From an uncultured Peptococcaceae bacterium (GTDB lineage: Bacteria; Bacillota; Dehalobacteriia; UBA4068; JAAVYR01), in contig CATIYQ010000062.1 of NCBI GenBank assembly GCA_949739465.1, forward strand, positions 1 to 11,428: a stretch of 11,428 bases of DNA, read 5' to 3'. Positions within the stretch are counted from its first letter, which is position 1. Every line of letters starts with the position of its first letter. The translations under genes and the position numbers were made by a program. Under the pieces are notes generated by a model. The model had not been told where the DNA came from. It worked only from the letters and a program-made list of their open reading frames with translations, and did not search any database. Shown here piece by piece: positions 1 to 7,017 of the stretch.

Positions 1-126
1 CGCCACCTCAGAGGATGCCTTTGCCGTTCTGCCGTTAATCAGGATTTTTCCCGCGTCACAAACTTCTTTGGCAACGGTCCGCCGTTTAATCAGACGGGAC
101 ACCTTCAAAAATTTATCTAATCTCAT
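1..126 (-). CDS. rqcP: S4-domain RNA-binding protein RqcP (YabO/Hsp15-like), 3' part outside window
   Basis: Only the first 42 codons are visible; the frame stays open to the window edge. The translation begins MRLDKFLKVSRLIKRRTVAK and continues through a GKILINGRTAK segment, the typical S4 RNA-binding fold of the YabO/RqcP/Hsp15 family (usually 80-90 residues). In this family RqcP binds obstructed 50S subunits carrying peptidyl-tRNA and works with RqcH to add C-terminal alanine tails during ribosome-associated quality control. The ATG at 124-126 is supported by a GGAGGA Shine-Dalgarno at 134-139. The gene follows hup in the same direction, the usual Firmicute order; yabP, yabQ or divIC would be expected further left. 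An intrinsic terminator lies directly against its Shine-Dalgarno, so expression from upstream must depend on read-through. Family identity is secure; the exact role is inferred from homology. Confidence 0.88.
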   Translation of the reverse strand, partial: MRLDKFLKVSRLIKRRTVAKEVCDAGKILINGRTAKASSEVA

Positions 127-139
127 CTGTGCTTCCTCC

Positions 140-169
140 AAAAAAAAGGAGCCTCCCGAAAGAGGCTCC
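140..169 (-). terminator. Intrinsic terminator after hup, abutting rqcP Shine-Dalgarno
   Basis: On the minus strand GGAGCCTC (169-162), loop TTTCGG, GAGGCTCC (155-148) form a perfect 8-bp GC-rich stem followed by eight Ts (147-140). It starts 17 bases after the hup stop codon. The T-tract is followed without a gap by the GGAGGA ribosome binding site of rqcP (139-134). Confidence 0.9.
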
Positions 170-186
170 CTTCTCTTAAACGATAA

Positions 187-465
187 TTATTTGTTGTCTA
201 CTGCGTCTTTGAACGCTTTGCCTGCTTTGAAAGCAGGAACTTTGCCGGCAGGAATGTTGATAGGAGCACCGGTTTGTGGGTTTCTACCTGTTCTGGCAGC
301 CCGTTCTCTTACTTCGAAGGTACCAAAGCCAACTAATTGAACTTTGTCCCCTGCTGCCAATGCATCGATAACAGATTGCATTACAACATTGATTGCTACT
401 TCAGCGTCTTTTTTGGTCAAGTTTGCTTTTTCAGCAACTGCGCATACTAAATCAGTTTTATTCAT
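187..465 (-). CDS. hup: HU-family DNA-binding protein
   Basis: This 92-residue protein has exactly the length of Bacillus HBsu. HU dimers bend and compact DNA with little sequence preference and form part of the nucleoid. The family signature is visible: GFGTFEVRERAARTGRNPQTG-type sequence at about residues 46-66, including the R61-N62-P63 tip of the beta-arm whose proline intercalates into DNA, and the C-terminal KVPAFKAGKAFKDAV segment. The ATG at 463-465 has only a modest ribosome binding site (AAAGGG at 476-481). A sigma-H-type promoter sits about 50 bases upstream, and a strong terminator follows the stop codon, so hup can be transcribed alone although mazG lies just upstream in the same direction with no terminator between. 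Identity is certain. Confidence 0.97.
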   Translation of the reverse strand: MNKTDLVCAVAEKANLTKKDAEVAINVVMQSVIDALAAGDKVQLVGFGTFEVRERAARTGRNPQTGAPINIPAGKVPAFKAGKAFKDAVDNK

Positions 466-514
466 GTTTCAATCGCCCTTTCAATCCTATTTTACTATAA
501 AAGTCTGTACAGAT

Positions 515-539
515 ATTCGCCCTTTTTTCTGAAAATCCT
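515..539 (-). promoter_or_regulatory. Sigma-H-type promoter upstream of hup
   Basis: On the minus strand GAAGGATTT (core AGGA at 539-536) and GGCGAATAT (core GAAT at 518-515) are separated by exactly 17 bases core to core. Both blocks fit the sigma-H consensus RNAGGAWWW / RNNGAATWW at every position, and the spacing equals that of the Bacillus subtilis spoVG promoter as I recall it. Transcription would start near 505-508, about 40 bases before the hup ATG. Confidence 0.7.
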
Positions 540-554
540 TCTTGTTCTTGATAT

Positions 555-1382
555 TTATTTACATATTTTTTCCTGTTTTTTTGCTTCCGCCCACCATGCG
601 TTTAATTCAGCAAGGGAACAATCTTGCCATTCCCGCTCCTCTGCCTGCAAACGCTCTTCCATATAAGCAAATCTGCTGAGAAATTTCTTGGCGCTGCCCC
701 GTAAGGCAGACTCGCTGTCTACTCCATAAAAACGAGCCAGATTGATGACGGTGAATAGGACATCGCCTACTTCCTCCTGCTCCGCCTCAGGCGTTTTCGC
801 CGCTCTTAATTCTGCCAGTTCGCTGTCCAACTGCTGCCAGACATCCTCCCGATTGTCCCAGTCAAAGCCCACCCGAGCGGCTTTTTCCTGGATTTTTTGG
901 GCATAAAGCACTGCCGGCAATTGGGGGGAAACAGAAATAGTTGCTGTTGGTTTCGCGCCGTTAATCCCCTCTTCCTTTTCTTTGGCTTTGATTTGTTCCC
1001 AGTTTGTCCAGACGCCGTCGGTGTCCATAGCTCTACTATCGCCAAAGACATGAGGATGACGGCGAATCATCTTGCGGCACAAATTATCCACCACATCGTC
1101 AATTTGAAATGCTCCTTTTTCTTTGGCGATTTCACTATGGAACACCACCTGAAAAAGAACGTCCCCCAATTCGTCTTTTAAAGAAGGCATATTGCCTTCA
1201 TCAATGGCGTCGATTACCTCGTAACACTCCTCCAAAAGATACCGCCGTAAAGAAGCGTGGGTTTGCTCTTTATCCCAAGGACATCCCTCCGGACCTAAAA
1301 GCGTCTCCATAATGAGCTGCAAGTCTTCCCAGTTATATGGTTCTCTTTTTGCCAAGAGCCTTTGGATTTGCTGATTTTCCAT
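555..1382 (-). CDS. mazG: Nucleoside triphosphate pyrophosphohydrolase MazG
   Basis: The 275-residue protein is close to the 263 of E. coli MazG and contains both MazG domains. MazG hydrolyses NTPs and dNTPs to NMP and pyrophosphate, clearing aberrant nucleotides, and in E. coli lowers ppGpp during starvation. The first domain carries EECYE (residues 51-55) and DELGD (70-74), the EExxE...ExxD metal-binding motif. The second carries ELAEL (188-192) and EEVGD (203-207). The stretch around GPEGCPWDKEQTHASL (30-45) is typical of the family N terminus. The ATG at 1380-1382 has a GGGAGA Shine-Dalgarno at 1391-1396. It lies between spoVT (117 bases upstream, no terminator seen) and hup, as in many Firmicutes, but the usual spoVB between spoVT and mazG is absent. 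Identity is secure; the in vivo substrate is inferred. Confidence 0.95.
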   Translation of the reverse strand: MENQQIQRLLAKREPYNWEDLQLIMETLLGPEGCPWDKEQTHASLRRYLLEECYEVIDAIDEGNMPSLKDELGDVLFQVVFHSEIAKEKGAFQIDDVVDNLCRKMIRRHPHVFGDSRAMDTDGVWTNWEQIKAKEKEEGINGAKPTATISVSPQLPAVLYAQKIQEKAARVGFDWDNREDVWQQLDSELAELRAAKTPEAEQEEVGDVLFTVINLARFYGVDSESALRGSAKKFLSRFAYMEERLQAEEREWQDCSLAELNAWWAEAKKQEKICK

Positions 1383-1418
1383 GGTTTTGGTCTCCCTTGC
1401 TATCGTTGTTTCACACCA

Positions 1419-1448
1419 ATGATTAGAAATGGTTAAATCATGATTAGA
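1419..1448 (-). repeat. 9-bp direct repeat in the spoVT-mazG gap
   Basis: ATGATTAGA occurs at 1419-1427 and again at 1440-1448 (TCTAATCAT twice on the minus strand). Start-to-start distance is 21 bases, two helical turns, so both copies face the same side of DNA. The second copy overlaps the palindrome AATCATGATT (1437-1446). It lies 37-66 bases upstream of the mazG start. No clear promoter was found here. A binding site for a dimeric regulator is possible but unproven. Confidence 0.4.
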
Positions 1449-1499
1449 TTCAGTGTATCACGTCGTCGAAAGGAAGACAAGGAGAACTGCGAAACAGAA

Positions 1500-2066
1500 C
1501 TACTGCTCCATTTGTTTTGCCAGAAAGCCTGCGCCCGTTTCCGCCATTTTTTGTTCCATTTCCCCTAAGGTATCATCTTCGGATTTACTTAAAATCATCA
1601 CTGAGCCAATAGGGTCTCCTTGGGCTACAATAGGCGCGATAATCGCCCCGGCAAATACCATAGGTTCTTCTGTGCCGGTGGTTTTTACCACACCATTTTT
1701 GTTATCGGAAACAATAGTCTGCAAATGAACAACTGTACGACGGTCTTCCATAGCTTGGTCCACCATTTTACCAATACTGCGATTTAATAAATCTTTCTTT
1801 GCATAGCCGCTGACTGCAATAATATTATCTCGGTCGGCCACACAAACCACATGACCGATAGCATCATAAAGAGATTGGGCATATTCCTTGGCAAAAGCAC
1901 TTAACTCTCCGATGGGAGAATATTTCTTTAATATACCTGCTCCGTCCTTATCCACAAAAATTTCCAATGGGTCACCTTCTCTTATCCGTAAAGTTCTGCG
2001 AATCTCTTTGGGGATTACGATTCGCCCCAAATCATCTATCCTTCTTACAATACCGGTTGCTTTCAT
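1500..2066 (-). CDS. spoVT: AbrB-family stage V sporulation regulator SpoVT
   Basis: The protein has 188 residues (Bacillus SpoVT about 178). Its N terminus, MKATGIVRRIDDLGRIVIPK followed by EIRRTLRIREGDPLEIFVD (residues 1-40), is the swapped-hairpin AbrB/MazE-type DNA-binding domain. The remainder (about 55-188), with GHVVCVADRDNIIAVSG and APIVAQGDPIGSVMILS, is the GAF-like C-terminal domain of SpoVT. In Bacillus SpoVT acts in the forespore on sigma-G genes, but orthologues also occur in Firmicutes that do not sporulate, so this gene does not prove spore formation. The ATG at 2064-2066 has a very strong GAGGAGG Shine-Dalgarno (2072-2079). It is first in a spoVT-mazG-hup group: the prsA terminator lies upstream, and an AT-rich inverted repeat (2101-2137) precedes its ribosome binding site and could be an autoregulatory site. 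Confidence 0.95.
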   Translation of the reverse strand: MKATGIVRRIDDLGRIVIPKEIRRTLRIREGDPLEIFVDKDGAGILKKYSPIGELSAFAKEYAQSLYDAIGHVVCVADRDNIIAVSGYAKKDLLNRSIGKMVDQAMEDRRTVVHLQTIVSDNKNGVVKTTGTEEPMVFAGAIIAPIVAQGDPIGSVMILSKSEDDTLGEMEQKMAETGAGFLAKQMEQ

Positions 2067-2100
2067 GTCTACTCCTCCTCAGAAACAAATTCACTTTTCT

Positions 2101-2137
2101 TGTAAATGTGTTCAGTAATTTTTTACTATTATTTACA
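2101..2137 (-). repeat. AT-rich inverted repeat upstream of spoVT
   Basis: TGTAAAT (2101-2107) is the exact inverse of ATTTACA (2131-2137), and an inner pair AGTAA (2114-2118) / TTACT (2123-2127) lies between them with nearly the same centre. The element is 35-71 bases upstream of the spoVT start, between the prsA terminator and the spoVT ribosome binding site. AbrB-type proteins favour AT-rich sites, so autoregulation is possible. AT-richness makes chance a real alternative, and I see no convincing sigma-A promoter around it. Confidence 0.4.
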
Positions 2138-2191
2138 AATCATTATTTTTTATACGATTTCCGTAAATTTCTTCCAAAGAGAAAAATCATC

Positions 2192-2227
2192 AAAAAAAGC
2201 CGTCTCCTTTTTCAGGAAACGGCTTTT
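2192..2227 (-). terminator. Intrinsic terminator of the pth-mfd-prsA unit
   Basis: On the minus strand AAAAGCCGTTTCCT (2227-2214), loop GAAAA, AGGAGACGGCTTTT form a 14-bp stem with a single G-U wobble, running into a seven-T tract (2198-2192). It begins 25 bases after the prsA stop codon. The opposite strand has only four Ts, so it is mainly a minus-strand terminator. Confidence 0.92.
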
Positions 2228-2251
2228 ATACATCAAATATATCAAAATAGA

Positions 2252-3301
2252 TTATTCTTCTTCATGCTGAGCAAAGGGATTGGCATTGTTTCCTTCATTA
2301 CCTTCTGTCCAATATTTGAAGGCATAGTCGACTTTTACTTCTGCTACTGCAGATTTTTCATCCATATAAGCATAATAAGCGTCCGTCTTTAGCGGCGTTG
2401 CGAGAGACGTTTTCACGTCTTCCTTCACCGCGTCAAAGGTATCATCTTTGGTATCAATTTTGATGATATGGAAACCAAATTGACTTTGTACCGGTTCTTT
2501 GGAATATTCTCCTACTTCGTGGAGCAAGAAAGCGCCGTCAACGAATTCTTTGACAAATTTGGTATCGTTTTTAGCAAATTTATAGTCCATAGCGCCGCCG
2601 GCAGGAGCGCTGCCGTCTTCGGAATATTCCTTGGCAAGGGTAGCAAAGTCTTCCCCGTTATCCAGCCGTTTGATGATATCCTTGGCTTTATCCCGTGCAG
2701 CGTTGATTTCTTCTTCGCTGGCGTTATCACGGTCCGCTTTAAAGAGGATATGGGAAACGCTGATTTTCTGCCAATTTTCTTTATTAGCATCAAAAGCGGC
2801 TTTCGCTTCTTCATCACTGATGCTAATATCCGCCGTTACTTTGTCAAATAACTTTTGACTCAAGGTATCAATACGGAACATATAAAGCATATCATCCTTG
2901 GTATAGCCCATAGCTTTTAACCATTGCTGAAAATCTTGTTCTGTTTCAAAGCTGGCTTTCACCTGGGCGTCCAACACGTTTTCCACTTCTGCATTGGTTA
3001 CTTCAATGCCTTCTTCTTTGGCTAATCCTTCCACCAATGTATTTTGCACCACGCTATCCCAAGCGCTTTGCTCCATTAAAGCATAAATTGCCTTGTTTTC
3101 CTCATTGGGTTCTGTTAAATCCATAATAGACCCATATTGATTTTTCATATTATTCATATAAAAATCAAATCTGCTTTGGTCGATAGCAACGCCGTTGACC
3201 GTTCCCATAGAAACAATCTTTTCACCGCCGCATCCGGCAAAGAGACATATGCATAATAACAGCGCACCTAGTACTTTTAATTTTTTCAAATAAATACACA
3301 A
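2252..3301 (-). CDS. prsA: PrsA/SurA-like peptidyl-prolyl cis-trans isomerase lipoprotein
   Basis: A 349-residue exported foldase. The N terminus has a short basic stretch (KKLK), a hydrophobic core and a lipobox LFAGC with Cys24 as the lipidation site, so the mature protein should be anchored on the outer face of the cytoplasmic membrane. Residues about 30-175 form a SurA_N-type chaperone helix region. A parvulin (PpiC) domain follows at about 181-282: SVSHILF with His184, the GxDFATLAKEYSED segment, and QFGFHIIKI with His278. The C-terminal tail ends in an acidic run. The start is TTG at 3299-3301 behind AAGGAAAGG. The TTG at codon 5 is an alternative that would still keep the signal peptide. 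The gene follows mfd after 71 bases, ends in a strong terminator, and probably belongs to the pth-mfd transcript. PPIase identity is firm; clients are unknown. Confidence 0.92.
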   Translation of the reverse strand: MCIYLKKLKVLGALLLCICLFAGCGGEKIVSMGTVNGVAIDQSRFDFYMNNMKNQYGSIMDLTEPNEENKAIYALMEQSAWDSVVQNTLVEGLAKEEGIEVTNAEVENVLDAQVKASFETEQDFQQWLKAMGYTKDDMLYMFRIDTLSQKLFDKVTADISISDEEAKAAFDANKENWQKISVSHILFKADRDNASEEEINAARDKAKDIIKRLDNGEDFATLAKEYSEDGSAPAGGAMDYKFAKNDTKFVKEFVDGAFLLHEVGEYSKEPVQSQFGFHIIKIDTKDDTFDAVKEDVKTSLATPLKTDAYYAYMDEKSAVAEVKVDYAFKYWTEGNEGNNANPFAQHEEE

Positions 3302-3332
3302 CCTTTCCTTGGTTTTGCTAACCTATATTTTT

Positions 3333-3341
3333 ATTTTATCA
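3333..3341 (-). promoter_or_regulatory. Possible extended -10 element upstream of prsA
   Basis: TGATAAAAT (minus strand, 3341-3333) resembles an extended -10 (TGnTATAAT with one mismatch), 32 bases upstream of the TTG start. There is no good -35 hexamer, only TTTCTT 17 bases further up. It may give prsA some transcription independent of mfd. Confidence 0.35.
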
Positions 3342-3355
3342 CAAATTTATCTATT

Positions 3356-3377
3356 AAGAAACTAAGAAGAAACTAAG
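3356..3377 (-). repeat. Perfect 11-bp tandem duplication across the mfd stop codon
   Basis: AAGAAACTAAG is repeated head to tail at 3356-3366 and 3367-3377 (CTTAGTTTCTT twice on the minus strand). The downstream-most unit contains the mfd TAG stop (3373-3375). It looks like a slippage-type duplication and may vary in copy number between strains. Confidence 0.8.
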
Positions 3378-6300
3378 AAACGATTTCTTTTGCTCCTGAC
3401 ATTCGGCTGATTTCTTTGAGCATTTTCTCCAAAAGCTGCAACACCTGTTCTCCCGATTGGTTTTTGGTGTCCATGCGAACAATAAATTCTTCTTCGTTAC
3501 CGGGTTTAAAATGCAGCGATTTCTGCATGAGGGTATTGAGACTTAACAGCTGTTCGCCACTGAGAGCAAACTCCGGACCAAACACCACGTCCACTCGTTG
3601 GGCAGTTTGCACAATGGAACGAACACCGATTTTTTCCCCCTGGATTTTAATCTCCGTAATCTTAAACAGATTTTTTACAGATTGGGGCAATTTACCGTAA
3701 CGTTCTACCACTTCTTCCTTTAATTCCGATAGCGCCACCGTATTCGCTACTTGCGCCATCCGTTTATAAACTTCCATTTTCAGCTGAGAATCGTCCATAT
3801 AGTCGTCAGGAATATAGCCGTCCAGAGAAAGCTCCAAAAGAAGGGGTTTTTTCAGAATACTTTTTGACGACAAGGCTTTTATGGGCTGTTGTACGCCTCC
3901 GTCCACTTCCATACCGTCCTCCCGCGCCGCCATTTTCTTTTGCACTTCTTCCTCTACCAGTTGGCAATAAAGGTCAAAACCCACCGCTGCAATATGCCCG
4001 TGCTGCTGGGGTCCTAAAATATTACCGGCGCCGCGGATTTCCATATCCCGCATAGCGATTTTGAATCCAGAACCAAGCTCCGTAAAATCTCGAATGGCAG
4101 AGAGCCTCTTCCGCGCTACCTCAGACAATATTTTGCCTCTTGGGTAGGTGAAGTAAGCAAAGGCTTGCCGTTTGCTCCGTCCCACTCTGCCCCGGAGCTG
4201 ATAGAGCTGAGCCAGACCAAAGTTGTCAGCATCAGAAACGATGAGGGTATTCACATTAGGAATATCCAGCCCCGACTCTACAATGGTGGTAGAAACCAGA
4301 ATGTCTACCTCTCCGTCGATAAATTCCTGCATCACTTCTTCCAGCATTTTCTCAGACATCTGTCCGTGAGCAACAGCAATATTTGCCTCCGGCACCAGCT
4401 GCTGGAGTTGGGCTGCCACTTCAAAAATACTTTCAATCCGGTTATGAATGTAATAGACCTGTCCCATACGAGAGATTTCCCGAATCAGAGCGTCCTTAAT
4501 CAGGCGGGCATGCCACTCCACCACAAAAGTCTGAACAGGCAGGCGGTCTTCGGGCGGTGTAGCAAGAATGCTCATATCCCGCATACCCACCATCGCCATA
4601 TGGAGTGTGCGAGGAATGGGTGTTGCCGATAAGGTCAGCACGTCAATATTTTTTCGCAGCTCTTTGATTTTCTCTTTATGGGCAACGCCAAACCGCTGCT
4701 CTTCATCAATAATTAACAATCCTAAATCTTTGAAAATCAATTCTTTGGAAAAGAGACGATGAGTACCAATAATCACGTCAATTTTTCCCCGGGATAAACC
4801 CTCTAAGATTTCTTTCTTTTTCTTTGTCCCCGTAAAACGGCTCAGACACTCTACTTTTACGCCATAATCCCGAAAGCGATCCTGGAAGGTAATCATATGC
4901 TGGGTGGCAAGGACGGTGGTAGGCACCAGCACCGCCACTTGCTTATTATCCATCACCGCCTTAAAAGCCGCTCTAAGGGCTACTTCCGTTTTCCCATAGC
5001 CCACATCGCCGCAAAGCAGACGGTCCATAGGCTTGGGAGACTCCATATCTTTTTTGATTTCTTTTACAGCTTGGAGCTGGTGTTCCGTTTCCGCATAAGG
5101 GAAAGCGTCTTCAAATTCTTTTTGCCAGGGTGTGTCCGCCGAGAAAGCGTATCCCGGCTCTAACTCCCGCTGACTGTATAAATCCAACAGCTTATCGGCA
5201 AGCTCCGCAATGCCCTTTTGGGCTTTCATTCTCGTCCGCTGCCACTCAGTGCCGCCCAGCTTATAGAGCTTTGGCTGAGCGCTGTCAGAGGCAATATACT
5301 TTTGAATAAGATTAACCTGGTCCACCGGCACATAAAGCTTATCATTGCCGGCATATTGCAGGTAGAGATAATCTTTGGCAACATCGCCCACTTGGAGCCG
5401 CACCACTTCTACAAATTTCCCAATGCCGTGGTTTACATGGACCACATAATCTCCCGGCGTCAAATCATAGAAATTTTCTATCTTTTCTCCCATGGAGAAT
5501 TTCCGCCGTTTTTTTGCTTTGGCCTCTTGCCCCAGCAGCTCCTTCTCAGTAAAGACGGCAATTTTCAGCGCACTGTTCACCGCACCGCCAATGCAATCGG
5601 AAGAAACAAAATGAATGGCGGCAAAATTGATTTGCGGATAATCCTCCTCTAACTGACTAAAACTTTCCCGTAATTTTCCCAGACGAATATCAGAGCTTGC
5701 CGTTACCACCACTTGATAACCCTGCTCTTGATAGAAGGTCAAATCCTCTTGGAGCAACTCTATTTTTCCCATATAGACAGGAATATCTCTGGAAATGTCC
5801 GTAAAACTGCTGCCGACCAGAGAATAAAATTGACGCGCCAAATCTATATCCTCTGCAAAGTCTGCCATAGACTGCTGGACAATAGGAAAATCATGAAATA
5901 ACACAACTGACTTTTTCTCAACCACTCCCATGATTTGGACCACATCGGCAAAGTTAGCGGCAAAAGAGGGAAGCGCCACTCCCGTTTCCATGGCGTCGGC
6001 TAACATATCTTTCTGGTATTGCTCCTGCTGCAACAGCCCCTGCCAAATATCGCCGCTATCACAAAGATAAACAACAGCATCTTTGAGGAAATATTGCAAC
6101 AGCTGGTCTAAATCAGAAAAAAAACAACTGCCGTACCGCTCCATACCCTCCTGCCATTGTCCTAACTCCATGCTTTCCAGCGCCGGCAAAATGCCATTTT
6201 CCTCTGTGTTATCCAGAACGGATTGGCATTGGGTAAATTCGGATTTCAGCTCCGCTGCCGCCTTTGCCATTTCCTCTTTGCTCACCGGCAGCTCGTTGGC

Positions 6301-6984
6301 AGGACCAATAAGGAATTCATCAAGAGACGACGTCATTCTTTGAGTGGCAACAGAGAAATAGTGAATAGATTCTACTTCATCATCAAAAAACTCCACTCGC
6401 ACCGCCTGGTCATAGAGAAAGGGATAAATATCTAAAATATCTCCCCGCAGGCTGAAACAGCCCGCTTCCTCCACCTTCTTTTCCCGTCGGTAACCCAACT
6501 GCACCAGGCTTTCACTAAGAGCTAGCAAATCTATATGGTCCCCTGTTTTCACCGGACGAATTCCTTCTGCAAAGCGCCGCAAGGGCGCTAGTTTTCTAGC
6601 AAGGGCGGCGCCCTCTGTCACGACTAGGATTTTTTCTTGTCCTGCAAGTTTGGTCAGCACCTGGATACGCTGACGGACCACCTCTAAGTTATTGCCCTGG
6701 ACAGCAAAAGGCAATAGCTCCAAATAGGGAAAAAGATAAACATTATCCTCCCCTAAAACGCCAGACAGATTGTGATACATGAGTTGAGCAGATTTCTCAT
6801 CTGCCGTCACCACCAACTGACTGCTGTTTCCTGCTAAAAACGTATTGATAATAGCGGCAGTACGCGCCAGAAGATTGGTAGCAACAATTTCCACCATCTG
6901 TTGCTGTTTGCCACGATTTTCCGTCAGTTGCCGCAAGCACGCATAATAAGGCGTGTTCTGCCAATTTGCCAACACTTCTAACAT
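3373..6984 (-). CDS. mfd: Transcription-repair coupling factor Mfd
   Basis: A 1203-residue full-length Mfd (Bacillus 1177). Mfd recognises RNA polymerase stalled at DNA lesions, pushes it off by ATP-driven DNA translocation and recruits UvrA for excision repair. Domains in order: UvrB-like N-terminal module without a working ATP site (about 1-350, including SLRGDILDIYP near 180), a linker domain, the CarD-like RNA polymerase interaction domain (about 505-580, TPGDYVVHVNHGIGKF from residue 509), and two RecA-like translocase domains. The latter carry Walker A GDVGYGKT (659-666, Lys665), DEEQ (760-763) and motif VI QLRGRVGRS (929-937). A TRG/relay region follows around RGAGNILG (984-991), then the C-terminal autoinhibitory domain. 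The ATG at 6982-6984 has AGGAGG at 6991-6996. It starts 33 bases after pth and is probably co-transcribed with it. No frameshift or missing motif seen. Confidence 0.98.
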   Translation of the reverse strand: MLEVLANWQNTPYYACLRQLTENRGKQQQMVEIVATNLLARTAAIINTFLAGNSSQLVVTADEKSAQLMYHNLSGVLGEDNVYLFPYLELLPFAVQGNNLEVVRQRIQVLTKLAGQEKILVVTEGAALARKLAPLRRFAEGIRPVKTGDHIDLLALSESLVQLGYRREKKVEEAGCFSLRGDILDIYPFLYDQAVRVEFFDDEVESIHYFSVATQRMTSSLDEFLIGPANELPVSKEEMAKAAAELKSEFTQCQSVLDNTEENGILPALESMELGQWQEGMERYGSCFFSDLDQLLQYFLKDAVVYLCDSGDIWQGLLQQEQYQKDMLADAMETGVALPSFAANFADVVQIMGVVEKKSVVLFHDFPIVQQSMADFAEDIDLARQFYSLVGSSFTDISRDIPVYMGKIELLQEDLTFYQEQGYQVVVTASSDIRLGKLRESFSQLEEDYPQINFAAIHFVSSDCIGGAVNSALKIAVFTEKELLGQEAKAKKRRKFSMGEKIENFYDLTPGDYVVHVNHGIGKFVEVVRLQVGDVAKDYLYLQYAGNDKLYVPVDQVNLIQKYIASDSAQPKLYKLGGTEWQRTRMKAQKGIAELADKLLDLYSQRELEPGYAFSADTPWQKEFEDAFPYAETEHQLQAVKEIKKDMESPKPMDRLLCGDVGYGKTEVALRAAFKAVMDNKQVAVLVPTTVLATQHMITFQDRFRDYGVKVECLSRFTGTKKKKEILEGLSRGKIDVIIGTHRLFSKELIFKDLGLLIIDEEQRFGVAHKEKIKELRKNIDVLTLSATPIPRTLHMAMVGMRDMSILATPPEDRLPVQTFVVEWHARLIKDALIREISRMGQVYYIHNRIESIFEVAAQLQQLVPEANIAVAHGQMSEKMLEEVMQEFIDGEVDILVSTTIVESGLDIPNVNTLIVSDADNFGLAQLYQLRGRVGRSKRQAFAYFTYPRGKILSEVARKRLSAIRDFTELGSGFKIAMRDMEIRGAGNILGPQQHGHIAAVGFDLYCQLVEEEVQKKMAAREDGMEVDGGVQQPIKALSSKSILKKPLLLELSLDGYIPDDYMDDSQLKMEVYKRMAQVANTVALSELKEEVVERYGKLPQSVKNLFKITEIKIQGEKIGVRSIVQTAQRVDVVFGPEFALSGEQLLSLNTLMQKSLHFKPGNEEEFIVRMDTKNQSGEQVLQLLEKMLKEISRMSGAKEIVS

Positions 6985-7017
6985 GACCTGCCTCCTTTAC
7001 TTTCATCTAAAAAACAC

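Noticed and set aside
5218..5652. Long plus-strand ORFs opposite mfd, glmU and other genes (for example 5218-5652 and 8824-9357)
   Set aside because: They lie antisense to clear conserved genes, show no family resemblance or ribosome binding sites, and reflect codon use of the real gene.
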